From the NCBI RefSeq assembly GCF_000474745.1, contig NZ_ASJR01000006.1, positions 62,001-126,000 of the forward strand: a stretch of 64,000 nucleotides of DNA, given 5' to 3'. The translations under genes were made by a program, and so were the position numbers. Origin of the DNA: Chitinivibrio alkaliphilus ACht1. Lineage in GTDB: Bacteria; Fibrobacterota; Chitinivibrionia; Chitinivibrionales; Chitinivibrionaceae. Numbering within the stretch: position 1 is the first letter of the stretch; the number at the start of each line of letters is the position of its first letter. Under the pieces are notes generated by a model. It was not told where the DNA came from. It ran no database searches and saw only the letters and a program-made list of their open reading frames with translations. Below are positions 8,277 through 17,476 of this stretch, piece by piece.

Positions 8277-9221
8277 TTAAAGCTTATGAAAGGCGGGGAT
8301 ATGGGGTATTCCATTTCCAGAGGCGCCCTTCTCGTAGGTTATTTGCATTGCGTCTCGTGCAGCATGAAAGGGGTCGTATCCCTTTGCAATAGAGGATAAA
8401 AATGCCCCGTTGAATACGCTGCCGATATGTACGAAGGCGGTGAATTTTTCTTGTGTCGGGGGGCAGGTGTACTCTTCTATCTTGCCATTATACCCCACCA
8501 TACACCCTGCTGGGCCGTTTTTTACCACGACCACATTGACTCCTCGATCCCAGAGGAACCCAATAACATCAACGGGGCGTTCGTAGCCAAAAAGAGCCTT
8601 TGTTTCCTGTGGTGCTGAGGGAAGGAGAACATCTACAAAGGGGAGTATGCTCCAGAGAGCTTCCCGCGCATCTTCAAGGCTCCAGCGATGGAGCCGTAGG
8701 TTTGGGTCATACGCCACCATACACTCATTTGTGTGTCCTGTATAAAATGCTTTAAACAGCGTTTGCCGGCACTCTTTCGAAATTGCCTGAAACTCACCCG
8801 AGCCGTAGACAATTCTGCTGTTGGTAATAATGCTCTTGTCGATGAGTGAAGGGGTGATTTCTTTTGCGGCTGTGCCCGGGCGGTTAAACTGGTATTCTCG
8901 CAGGTCTTCGCTTTCGACTCCCGTGTCAATAAGATTGATGCCGTTGTTTCCAAATACGGAAATAAGCAAGTCTGTATTGATGTTTTCGTCTTTGAGACTA
9001 CTGCGTATGAGGGCGTGATAGGGGTCACGGCCTATGGCGGAGAGGTACTGTACTTTGGCAAGTTGACGTGCTGCTGTTACAGCCGTATAGGTAGCGTCAC
9101 CACCGATGCTGCGGGAAAATGTTCGAGCATCCGCAAGGGGCGCGTCTTCAGCAAGAAACTCAACGAAGAGTTCTCCCAATATGGTAAGGTCGTATTCCCG
9201 AAGGTGTGCTGGTTTTGACAT
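8277..9221 (-). CDS. PfkB-family protein lacking the catalytic aspartate
   Basis: The fold of a PfkB (ribokinase-family) sugar kinase is recognisable over 314 residues: an N-terminal GELFVEF, the substrate-binding IGGDATYTAV (residues 39-48), AIGRDPY, YDPNLR and VVKNGPAGCMVG near residue 233. The active-site loop, normally T-G-A-G-D, reads HIGSVFNGAF (265-274), so the catalytic base is Ser268 and the glycine pattern of the anion hole is also altered. The intact fructokinase at 26514 shows the normal form. It may be a sugar-binding regulator, a partner of the neighbouring nucleotidyltransferase, or a kinase with unusual chemistry. The ATG follows GGGGAAACC. Confidence 0.75.
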   Translation of the reverse strand: MSKPAHLREYDLTILGELFVEFLAEDAPLADARTFSRSIGGDATYTAVTAARQLAKVQYLSAIGRDPYHALIRSSLKDENINTDLLISVFGNNGINLIDTGVESEDLREYQFNRPGTAAKEITPSLIDKSIITNSRIVYGSGEFQAISKECRQTLFKAFYTGHTNECMVAYDPNLRLHRWSLEDAREALWSILPFVDVLLPSAPQETKALFGYERPVDVIGFLWDRGVNVVVVKNGPAGCMVGYNGKIEEYTCPPTQEKFTAFVHIGSVFNGAFLSSIAKGYDPFHAARDAMQITYEKGASGNGIPHIPAFHKL

Positions 9222-9264
9222 GGTTTCCCCGTTTTAAACTGTTATTTCGTCAGTACCTATTGTA

Positions 9265-9288
9265 TATTGAATGGTGCCTAATTCAATA
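9265..9288. promoter_or_regulatory. Perfect 8-bp inverted repeat upstream of pdxB
   Basis: TATTGAAT (9265-9272) and ATTCAATA (9281-9288) are exact reverse complements separated by 8 bases. The element lies in the divergent gap between the PfkB-like gene and pdxB, ending 20 bases before the pdxB start. Its symmetry and position suit a transcription-factor operator. No regulator is encoded beside it. Confidence 0.4.
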
Positions 9289-9307
9289 CTTTTGCACAGG
9301 ACGTTGC

Positions 9308-10414
9308 ATGAAAATACTTGCGGATAAAAATATACCTTTTGTCAAAGAAGCCTTCAATGTTTTTGGTGATGTCTGTACAGTACAGGGAGAAGATATTGTT
9401 CCTGAAGCACTTACGGGGGTTGATATTCTTCTTGTCCGATCTGTCACAGAGGTTACCGCAGATCTGCTTGCAGGAAGTTCCGTAAAGTTTGTTGGCACAG
9501 CAACTATTGGTACCGATCACGTGGATGTGGCGCATTTGCAAGAGGCTGGAATCGGCTTTGCCTCAGCCCCGGGATCAAATGCGAACTCCGTGGCAGAATA
9601 TGTTATATCTGCCATAACGTCGCTGCTGCCTGATTATGCAGAAAAGAAAATTGGTATTGTGGGAGTGGGGAATGTTGGTTCTGCGGTGTATAAAAAAAGT
9701 GCCGCCTTAGGAATGAAGGCGTTACTTAATGATCCACCCAAGGCACGTAACCTTTCCAGCTTTTCAACCTTACAGGAAACACTTTCTGAGGCTGACGTGG
9801 TTACCGTGCATGTTCCCCTTACGTATGATGGCGATACATCTACCTACGGTATGGTAAATGATCACTTCTTGTCTTCTTTAAAACCAGGGGCTCTTTTTAT
9901 TAATACAAGCCGCGGAAAAACCCTCTGTGCAGAGCCTCTGCTTGCCCACGCTGGACGGCTTGGTGGGTATGTTTTGGATGTATGGCCCGATGAGCCGGAG
10001 ATCTCCAACGAGTTACTCTCGGTTACTCGTATCGCCACTCCACATATTGCGGGGTATTCCTATGATGGAAAGTGTATGGGCACGGCCATGATTAGTCGTG
10101 CTGCGGCGGCGTTCTTTTTCCAGGAGACTGACTGGGTGTATGAGCCGGAACGCGCTTCGGAGGCAACACGGGAGATAGACTATACTCCAGAGGGAGGTGT
10201 TGCTGCGGTCGTTCGTGCGGCTTATAATATAGAAGAAGATTCCGGTAAGCTTCACAAAATGACCTCCTTGACGGGGCAGGAGCGGGTTTCGTATTTCCGT
10301 TCTTTACGCAGGTCATATCCGCAACGGTATGAGTTTTCACATTATCGAGTACGGGGCATATCTTCGGATACGCACGATGCAAAAAAATTGCGGCTTCTTG
10401 GATTCCGCCTGTAA
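9308..10414 (+). CDS. pdxB: Erythronate-4-phosphate dehydrogenase
   Basis: PdxB oxidises 4-phosphoerythronate in the DXP-dependent route to pyridoxal phosphate. The protein is 368 residues long. It begins with the characteristic MKILADKNIPF and has a Rossmann motif GIVGVGNVGS and the dehydrogenase signature NTSRGKTL. The catalytic Glu/His region reads VWPDEPE then TPHIAGYS, and a C-terminal PdxB-type extension follows. The ATG at 9308 follows AGGA at 7 bases; upstream in-frame codons lack family similarity. A perfect inverted repeat sits just upstream and may control it. Confidence 0.93.
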   Translation: MKILADKNIPFVKEAFNVFGDVCTVQGEDIVPEALTGVDILLVRSVTEVTADLLAGSSVKFVGTATIGTDHVDVAHLQEAGIGFASAPGSNANSVAEYVISAITSLLPDYAEKKIGIVGVGNVGSAVYKKSAALGMKALLNDPPKARNLSSFSTLQETLSEADVVTVHVPLTYDGDTSTYGMVNDHFLSSLKPGALFINTSRGKTLCAEPLLAHAGRLGGYVLDVWPDEPEISNELLSVTRIATPHIAGYSYDGKCMGTAMISRAAAAFFFQETDWVYEPERASEATREIDYTPEGGVAAVVRAAYNIEEDSGKLHKMTSLTGQERVSYFRSLRRSYPQRYEFSHYRVRGISSDTHDAKKLRLLGFRL

Positions 10415-10504
10415 AAAAAAGACTGGTTTTGTTTCTTTGTTCATAGTGGGCGTATATTATCATATATTATACGATACATGTATTGCGTTGTTTGGGGAGG
10501 ATTG

Positions 10505-12397
10505 ATGAAAAAAGGTCCGGCAAGTCTCTTTTTGATGGGGGTGGTGTCTCTACTCATTCTGGTCGGGGCGTGTTCATCTCCCGATGAGCTTGCGCACCCC
10601 GGGGAGTACCCACGTTCTCAGACGTTGTATATGGGGGGGCATGTGTGGGATGCTCCGCGCAACTTCAATCCACTAAATTCATGGCCGGTGACATGGCCGG
10701 CAACAGCAAATTCAAACCTGCTTTTTGAGACACTCTTTGCGTTTAACATCAACTCAGGTCAATTGGAGCCCCTTTTGGGGCGCGAGTGGTCACTTTCTGA
10801 GGATTTACTTGTGGTTTCTCTGCATGATCGTGCACGGTGGAATGATGGTCGTTCGGTTACCAATGATGATGTTCTCTATACCTTTCATCTTCATCGTCAG
10901 TACCCAACTCTGTTCAGTGATGTCTGGGATCATATCAATGACATGTTTGTCCTAGAGGAGACGGGGCAAATTGTTTTTGAATTGTGTACAGAGGACTACA
11001 ATCCATTAGTGGTGAAAGATGCCTTGGCGACAGTACCCATTCTTCCTGGGCATGTGTATGCGCCACTTGAGAATGCTGCAAGAACCACGGTTGAGCAACA
11101 GGGCGGCCGTGGAGAAGACCAGTTCGCCAAAGATGTTCTTTCGAAGTTGCAATCCTTTGAAAATCTTGATCGCCCCGTTGGTTCTGGGCCATATACCGTT
11201 ATTGAAGCAACAGAATCTCGTGTTGGCCTTGTACGAATCCCAACCTACTGGGGCAATGATGTGCTTTATGAAGGACGCCAGGCGGGCCCCAAATATATTG
11301 TCCACCCGATCTATGAATCAAACAGAGAGTATAATGATGCACTTCGGTGTGGTGATATAGATGTCTCTTCCACCTTTTCTCAAAATATAGAAGAGATGCG
11401 CAGTGATGGTGTTGGTACGTGGTTTGACGAAGAGCCCTACTACGTTCCGGGTTCCATTCCTTCCCTTGTTGTTCAGCATTTGCCTGAGGATGTTTTGCAG
11501 TATCGAGGGGAGTCGCTTCCTGCAGGTTGGACGAAAAATGTGTTGCAGGATCGTGTGTTTCGACGTGTTGTTGATATGGCCATTGATCGGGAGGCAATTC
11601 GTTCTGAAGCAATGCACTCGTACGCACCTCCCATACATCCGGGGTATATTATCTCACATGATATGCCTACGGGGAATATAGAAGGTACGTATTTCTCCGT
11701 AGACGATGCGCATGCCGCTGCCTCTTACTATTATGAAGAGGATCATGGTCGATCTCTTGCGGCTGCACGGAGAAAACTTCGTGAGGCGGGGTATGAGTGG
11801 TCATCGGAAGAAAATCTTATCTCCCCCGTGGGCGATACGGTGTATCAGTTGCGTGTTACCTGTCCTGCCGGCTGGACTGATTGGGAGGATGCGGTGGAAA
11901 TTGCCGTGGCGAATATGCAGGAAGTTGGCATTCCTGCTGAGGCTGTCTTTATTAATGAGGGGGAGTATTGGGAGGCCCTTGCCCGTGGAGATTTTGACTT
12001 CATTGTAAAAACGCCCCAAGCAAACCAGGTTCCCTCTCTTCCGTGGTCTCGTTTTGAATCAGCCTTGGCCTCTTCCTCGGTTGTTCCGGTCGGAGAGTGG
12101 GCCTCAGGTAATGAGGGGCGCTATGTCCATAGCGGTATGGATTCTCTGTTGAAGCGCATCCCCGCTATTTCATCTGATGAGGAGCTTGCTGAGGCGTATG
12201 AAAAGCTGAATCGTATTTTTATGGAAGAGGTCCCTCTTATTCCCCTTATGTATCGCCCCAGTGTGTTTTATCAGTTTACCACTACCTATTGGAGTGGGTT
12301 TCCAACGCATAATGACGGTAAGGGGATATCTCCGCAAAATTTGAATGTTGGATCGGCCGTGAAAGGTTTGTGGGAGTTATACCCCACAGAGAGATAA
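10505..12397 (+). CDS. Family-5 solute-binding lipoprotein (first copy)
   Basis: This 630-residue periplasmic binding protein belongs to the peptide/oligosaccharide ABC family (SBP family 5). A lipoprotein signal ends in LVGAC, with Cys23 as the lipid anchor. NFNPLNSW, LFETLF, WNDGRSVTNDDVLYTF and the late IFMEEVPLIPLMYRP are family hallmarks. It is a paralogue of the binding protein at 19982. In Thermotoga, relatives of this family bind oligosaccharides rather than peptides, and the barrel and carbohydrate-binding-like genes that follow support a sugar ligand here. The ATG at 10505 follows GGGGAGGA; an upstream ATG at 10478 has no ribosome site. Confidence 0.88.
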   Translation: MKKGPASLFLMGVVSLLILVGACSSPDELAHPGEYPRSQTLYMGGHVWDAPRNFNPLNSWPVTWPATANSNLLFETLFAFNINSGQLEPLLGREWSLSEDLLVVSLHDRARWNDGRSVTNDDVLYTFHLHRQYPTLFSDVWDHINDMFVLEETGQIVFELCTEDYNPLVVKDALATVPILPGHVYAPLENAARTTVEQQGGRGEDQFAKDVLSKLQSFENLDRPVGSGPYTVIEATESRVGLVRIPTYWGNDVLYEGRQAGPKYIVHPIYESNREYNDALRCGDIDVSSTFSQNIEEMRSDGVGTWFDEEPYYVPGSIPSLVVQHLPEDVLQYRGESLPAGWTKNVLQDRVFRRVVDMAIDREAIRSEAMHSYAPPIHPGYIISHDMPTGNIEGTYFSVDDAHAAASYYYEEDHGRSLAAARRKLREAGYEWSSEENLISPVGDTVYQLRVTCPAGWTDWEDAVEIAVANMQEVGIPAEAVFINEGEYWEALARGDFDFIVKTPQANQVPSLPWSRFESALASSSVVPVGEWASGNEGRYVHSGMDSLLKRIPAISSDEELAEAYEKLNRIFMEEVPLIPLMYRPSVFYQFTTTYWSGFPTHNDGKGISPQNLNVGSAVKGLWELYPTER

Positions 12398-12599
12398 GGC
12401 GGGGGTGGCGTTGCCATGGTTTTCGCAAAGTTGGTTTTTTAAAAAAGAGTCCATCTGTTACTATTTTGTATAATTTGTATGTGTTGTTGATATTTTTGCC
12501 AGTAAAATGGGCAAAAAGCAGGAGAGACGGCAAAAGAGGTCTTTCTTTGTATATATTTATGGTGAATTACTACTGCCTTCAAAACAGAGGAGGATATTC

Positions 12600-15398
12600 T
12601 TGTATAAACGATTTATTCTTTTGGTAAAAGCGGTTTTTGCAGTCTGTCTTATGGCACAGTCTGTGTTTGCCGTTTCACAGAGGGTGATGCATACTCCCTC
12701 TCATGAGCTTCTCGATTCTGTGGAGAAGAGTCGTGATGAACTTTCTGACAAGTATGCATCTACGGTGGTTGATGCGGGGTCGTTCCCCGTAGAGTTTGGT
12801 GGGCACGTACAGCTCATCACAGATCTATATCGATATGGTGATTTGGCCGACAGTTCATACCTCATGTATGATCGGCAGAACTTGCTTGTTGGCCATGGAA
12901 ATCACCTACTCAATCTTGAAATGCGTGTAAATCCGGGCAGGAATGTTGATTTCTGGGCAACCATGGGGGTGTACGCGGCCTACCGAGGCTTTTCTTTGTT
13001 TGAAAGTGATCCAGCTTATCGCCCGGGACATCACTATGAAGGAGAAGGTGTTTCCGTTGACGAGGACCTTTCAGCGGGTATTGCCATCCGCACGCAACTT
13101 GCTTCTTTTATGCTCCAGGCAGGGGCGATAAACTGGATTGAAGCATCGCCTCTTTCTGTATGGAAAGGACAACCTCGTGTGTTTGCATGGGAACGGATGC
13201 CCTACGAAATAGAGCAGCCTATCAGTCAGTTTTATGAATATAATATTGCCCACGGCTATCGTGAAGGGCGTGCTGCATGGAATAAGAAACCTTTCCAGGG
13301 TATTCATTTGCAGTCGGAGAATCTTCCCGGTGATTTTGGCCTCGACTTTTTCTATGGCGTTGGAAGCCCGATTGACAAGGCGTTAAGAAGTCACGTGGGA
13401 GCCTCAAATGAACTTGAGTATCAGGCTGATTATAGTGAGCTTGCCGGCACTGGCTATGGGGATTCCTATACGAAGCAGCTGTTTTATCGCATTCATAGGA
13501 ATATGCTCGTCGGGGAGCAAAATAATCAATTGCGTATTGGTGTGGGGAATGGATATACCCTCATTTCTGATGATATTCTCTATGCAGAAGAGCATTCCTA
13601 TCGCCATAATAGTCATCGCTATTTACTCAATCGCTTGTATCAATTTGGTATGATGAATTCCCTTTGGCGCGATTCAGAGGGGAATGAACATACGCCCCGG
13701 GACATGGGGCTAGAGGCAACCCAAGATGGGGATGGGAGGTTCTTTTCAGCAGAGCCGGTACATTTTGGCTATGGTCAGTGGATGGAGCCTCGGTTTTTCA
13801 ATCTTGATGTAGCGGGAACTGCGGGAGATCGCATCCGCTGGGAAATGGATCTCGGTTTTAGTTATATCGATACCAATCGAGTGTATGTAGATCCTCATAT
13901 TGATGGATGGAGTGACTTAAGTCTTACCAATAGAACCAATTGGCTTTTGGGACAACGGGTTGATGGGATGGATGACCGTATTGAGCAAATGCCCATACAT
14001 ACCGCAGAGACAGAAACGCTTCGCAGTGATGTGGCAGCAGCTCTGTATGGACAGTTTCAATATGGCAATGACAACACTCCATGGAACTTTACCGTAGAAG
14101 GGATATATGCGGGAGAAGGGTATAATGCTCCCTACTCCTTTGTGGCCTCACATGACTACTTTTACCCCTTGGGTTCAAACATGCTTGGAGCTCAAACATT
14201 TGTAAACGGAACCTCGGCATCTCCCTATTCTCAAAACACCGCTGGTGGGATGCTTACCGTAGAGCCAGAGCTACCTCATTGGTATGGTCACCTTCGGATG
14301 AAGTATGGGTATACCCAACAACTTTCTGATATGCGGGATATTATTTTCTTTCCCTATCGTCTGAATGGGGCTGAGTTGAATGCCTCCATGGAAAGCTCTT
14401 ACAGCAGATACGGTACAGGGGAGATGACACAGCCTATTGGTGGAGCATCTCGGGAATATCAGGCTCGGTTGGGAGATGAAAGCTTTCGAACCGCAGGTGA
14501 AACGCCGCAGTCTCCATCCAGTGGTGGGCTTCGCGGAGATTACATGTCTACCTATGAAGGGTTTGTTCCCTATACTGAGCCGCACATGGCCATTCTAAAT
14601 CTCCTCAGTGCCTCAAGTGATATTGCACGAACCCGGGACCTCTCACGTGTGTGGGATCCGGAAGAAGCAGGGTTGCAGGATGCGGGTTTTCTGAATGTCT
14701 TGGATGATACGCGCACCCTCTATTTCAACGGTCGTGATGACATTGAGATTAATCCAGGTTCCATACGAGTTGTAGATAATGGAACAACTCAGTATTACTC
14801 CTTTGAGCATTCTGAGGGAGATGATTTCGTCACTGTTCGTGTACAAGATGAAGAGGGTGATGAGGTTCATTCCTTTGAAGAGAGTCTCTTGAGTGAGACC
14901 GGGTTTGTTCCTGAAAGCGCGAAAAACAGCTTTTCCTTTGCCTTTGACTGGGGAAAAGATTTTAGCGAATATCTCGGGTATTCAAATGACTTTTTTCTTT
15001 CGCTCTACTATGAAATAAGCGGTATTGCCAGTGATGGTTTTACTCCCTTTGCGTTTGACAGTTCTGATGATGATGTTATGCTCTTGTCTCACTATCTTCG
15101 TAGTGAACCTGCAGTGGGCTTTCTGAATAATACCTTATATCTTGTTGGTCTTTTTGGTATAGAGACGTGGAAGTCGGATCACGGATGGGTTATTCGGTCG
15201 GATGAGGATGGTGAGTATCTTGCCCGAAGCAGTATTGACAAGGTTGACATGGCGTATGGTATTGGCTTTGACTGGGATGTCCTTCGTCGGGTAACCTTAA
15301 GTAGTCGGTATAAACGATATACCCACGAAGATAAGAATATCGGTTTCAATGATTATACGGGAAACCATTTTAAGTTTGAAATTAAGGCGTTTTTCTAG
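12600..15398 (+). CDS. Large outer-membrane beta-barrel protein (first of pair)
   Basis: This exported protein has about 932 residues and no family I recognise. The start is a TTG at 12600, 6 bases after AGAGGAGGA; it gives a clean signal peptide, YKRFILLVKAVFAVCLMAQ then SVFA. An upstream ATG at 12507 would add 31 residues without a ribosome site. The rest is dominated by short aromatic-rich alternating strands and ends in a terminal Phe (FEIKAFF), the usual outer-membrane insertion signal. The first mature residues contain the segment LDSVEKSRDEL, echoed in the next two genes. It probably acts as a porin or channel feeding the ABC transporter downstream. Confidence 0.75.
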   Translation: MYKRFILLVKAVFAVCLMAQSVFAVSQRVMHTPSHELLDSVEKSRDELSDKYASTVVDAGSFPVEFGGHVQLITDLYRYGDLADSSYLMYDRQNLLVGHGNHLLNLEMRVNPGRNVDFWATMGVYAAYRGFSLFESDPAYRPGHHYEGEGVSVDEDLSAGIAIRTQLASFMLQAGAINWIEASPLSVWKGQPRVFAWERMPYEIEQPISQFYEYNIAHGYREGRAAWNKKPFQGIHLQSENLPGDFGLDFFYGVGSPIDKALRSHVGASNELEYQADYSELAGTGYGDSYTKQLFYRIHRNMLVGEQNNQLRIGVGNGYTLISDDILYAEEHSYRHNSHRYLLNRLYQFGMMNSLWRDSEGNEHTPRDMGLEATQDGDGRFFSAEPVHFGYGQWMEPRFFNLDVAGTAGDRIRWEMDLGFSYIDTNRVYVDPHIDGWSDLSLTNRTNWLLGQRVDGMDDRIEQMPIHTAETETLRSDVAAALYGQFQYGNDNTPWNFTVEGIYAGEGYNAPYSFVASHDYFYPLGSNMLGAQTFVNGTSASPYSQNTAGGMLTVEPELPHWYGHLRMKYGYTQQLSDMRDIIFFPYRLNGAELNASMESSYSRYGTGEMTQPIGGASREYQARLGDESFRTAGETPQSPSSGGLRGDYMSTYEGFVPYTEPHMAILNLLSASSDIARTRDLSRVWDPEEAGLQDAGFLNVLDDTRTLYFNGRDDIEINPGSIRVVDNGTTQYYSFEHSEGDDFVTVRVQDEEGDEVHSFEESLLSETGFVPESAKNSFSFAFDWGKDFSEYLGYSNDFFLSLYYEISGIASDGFTPFAFDSSDDDVMLLSHYLRSEPAVGFLNNTLYLVGLFGIETWKSDHGWVIRSDEDGEYLARSSIDKVDMAYGIGFDWDVLRRVTLSSRYKRYTHEDKNIGFNDYTGNHFKFEIKAFF

Positions 15399-15423
15399 AA
15401 AACGATAAAGGAGTTTAGAATAT

Positions 15424-17463
15424 ATGAACTGCACAAAAGGTTTTACTACAGTATTGGTATGGGTGGCGCTGTTGTGTTTTTCGGTGACAACTCAGGCTCA
15501 CGCAAGTCAGGGCAGCCACGAGGCACGACTTGACAGTCTAATGGAACAGGTCGATGCAATAATGGCGAAGGCCGGCATCGGGTTTGGCGGGGCGTTTCAG
15601 TCTCGGGGGTTTATTTCAAAAGTTGAGAGTGATAGTCCAGAAATGGTACGTCCTAATGCAAAGCATCGCGAGGATATTATGAGTACCACCCTAGACTTAT
15701 CTATGACCGCTCGTCCTCTTGATGCCTTGGGTGCTCGTGCGGAGTTTCGCCTGCATAATGACTGGCGGAATATGCACACCTCATCAACGACTCCTGTGCA
15801 TACACGGTGGTTGAGTATTGACGGCCACTTCAACTATCGGGTTTTGTACAATGTCGGTGATTTTAAAACGCGTATCTCTCCTTTCACAATTTGGGCACCG
15901 GAACCCACAATTATGTATGAACCGGAGATATTTGCGCAAAGTAGACGAAATACCATGGGTGAGGAGTTCTTGGGGGATAACAACCGTGTGTTACAAGGGC
16001 TTAATGTTCGCGTTCCCATCGAGATAGATCCCGTATTTGACCTGTTTGATTTTACGGTGCTCGGAGCGCGTCTCAGTTCAACGTCAAAAGATGACCCCTT
16101 TGCCCCTTCCGTGATGGATCCGGTGATGATGGACCGTTATCTTTTTACATCAAATCTTGATCTGGTTATTCGTGAAGGTCTCGGCCTTGGTATGACCTAT
16201 ATGTATAACGGTGATGCCCTTGATACCTATGGCGATACATCGCGAACTCGTTTCTCAGAACATTCAAATAACGTACTTGCTGTGCGTGGTATGTTCGGGT
16301 CTGATCTTTTTTCAGACATGAACGAGACATTCTCCTTTTTACTAGATGGTGAGTTTGCCCTTTCTGATTTTGAAGAGTCTCCTAAGCGGTTTACGAGTGA
16401 TGAAGGGGTTGTTGATGATGATGATACAGAGGGACGTGATTTTTCAGGGTACGCTCTTCGCCTTGGTGCTGAAGCCGGACTGCATACCGATGCGGGACAG
16501 GTGATTCTCAATGGTGCTTTTATTAGCAATGAGCATACTTTTACAAACGAGCTTGCACAGAGTCCTGTTTTTTGGCGCACCAATGTTATCAATACTGAAG
16601 CGCTTCCTTCAGACCATGGCCCGTTAAATTATAATGCTTTTAATGCCTTATATCGCCATGTGTTTCATTTTGCTCCTTCCGGTGACAATGCCGAGCGTCT
16701 CGACTATCTAAAACGCCCTATGAATAAGATTGCGTGGACGCGGGCAATTATGGGTACTGATGAGCCTGAAGCGCTTATGGGGTCTCGCGGGTTTTATACC
16801 CTCGAAGAGTATCAGAAGGGTGAACATCTTGGTATGATTGATCGTGAACTTTCTCCGATACTTCCCTTTGGTCTTGCCACTCCAAATCGTCTTGGTGCAA
16901 CTCTCGACCTTACTGGTGATGTCCTAGACAAGGCTGTCCAATTTAGTGGGACTGCACAATTCTACGAAGAGATGGAGCGTACCACCGTGGTTGATCCAAC
17001 GGATGCTTCTATGCTCTTAGACAAAACTTCCTATGCGCAGTTTGGCGGTGGTGCAAGTGTTGATATCGCCCGATTAGGACAGTGGTACGAGCGCCCCATC
17101 CTCCTTTCAGGGAGTCATCTTTTTAGTTCTGTAGAAGGGCAATTAGGCTTAATTGACGAAAATAATGATGCCCAAATACAGGATTACACGCAGGATATTA
17201 ATTTTACGAATCTGGGGCTTGATTTTCAATTTCATGACAGAATGGCTTTGCTCGGCGGGGTACAACTCTTACATTCTACTCATGATGTAACAGAGGTAGA
17301 TCACGATTTAACCCAATGGTCAACCGGGATGCGTTTTACTGTTCGTGAAGGTGCCTCTATTACGACATCCTATGGTGTGATAGATCAGAAGTATACCATT
17401 GGCGGTGAAGAGCGTTCTGCAGAGTCAAAGCAGTTTGATCTCCTAATGACCATGAAGTTCTAA
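15424..17463 (+). CDS. Outer-membrane beta-barrel protein (second of pair)
   Basis: This exported protein of 679 residues has a signal peptide ending near TTQAHA and a short helical N-terminus (HEARLDSLMEQVDAIMAKAG). Many amphipathic strands and the terminal MTMKF are typical of an outer-membrane barrel. It starts 25 bases after the preceding barrel gene, with a GGAG site upstream of the ATG, and lies in the same apparent operon. I find no enzyme motif. It may form a second pore or a selective channel for the same substrate. The family was not recognised. Confidence 0.72.
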   Translation: MNCTKGFTTVLVWVALLCFSVTTQAHASQGSHEARLDSLMEQVDAIMAKAGIGFGGAFQSRGFISKVESDSPEMVRPNAKHREDIMSTTLDLSMTARPLDALGARAEFRLHNDWRNMHTSSTTPVHTRWLSIDGHFNYRVLYNVGDFKTRISPFTIWAPEPTIMYEPEIFAQSRRNTMGEEFLGDNNRVLQGLNVRVPIEIDPVFDLFDFTVLGARLSSTSKDDPFAPSVMDPVMMDRYLFTSNLDLVIREGLGLGMTYMYNGDALDTYGDTSRTRFSEHSNNVLAVRGMFGSDLFSDMNETFSFLLDGEFALSDFEESPKRFTSDEGVVDDDDTEGRDFSGYALRLGAEAGLHTDAGQVILNGAFISNEHTFTNELAQSPVFWRTNVINTEALPSDHGPLNYNAFNALYRHVFHFAPSGDNAERLDYLKRPMNKIAWTRAIMGTDEPEALMGSRGFYTLEEYQKGEHLGMIDRELSPILPFGLATPNRLGATLDLTGDVLDKAVQFSGTAQFYEEMERTTVVDPTDASMLLDKTSYAQFGGGASVDIARLGQWYERPILLSGSHLFSSVEGQLGLIDENNDAQIQDYTQDINFTNLGLDFQFHDRMALLGGVQLLHSTHDVTEVDHDLTQWSTGMRFTVREGASITTSYGVIDQKYTIGGEERSAESKQFDLLMTMKF

Positions 17464-17476
17464 ATTGAGGGTATCT

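Noticed and set aside
10092-10463. 123-codon minus-strand frame within pdxB
   Set aside because: Shadow of pdxB: low-complexity composition and no ribosome site.
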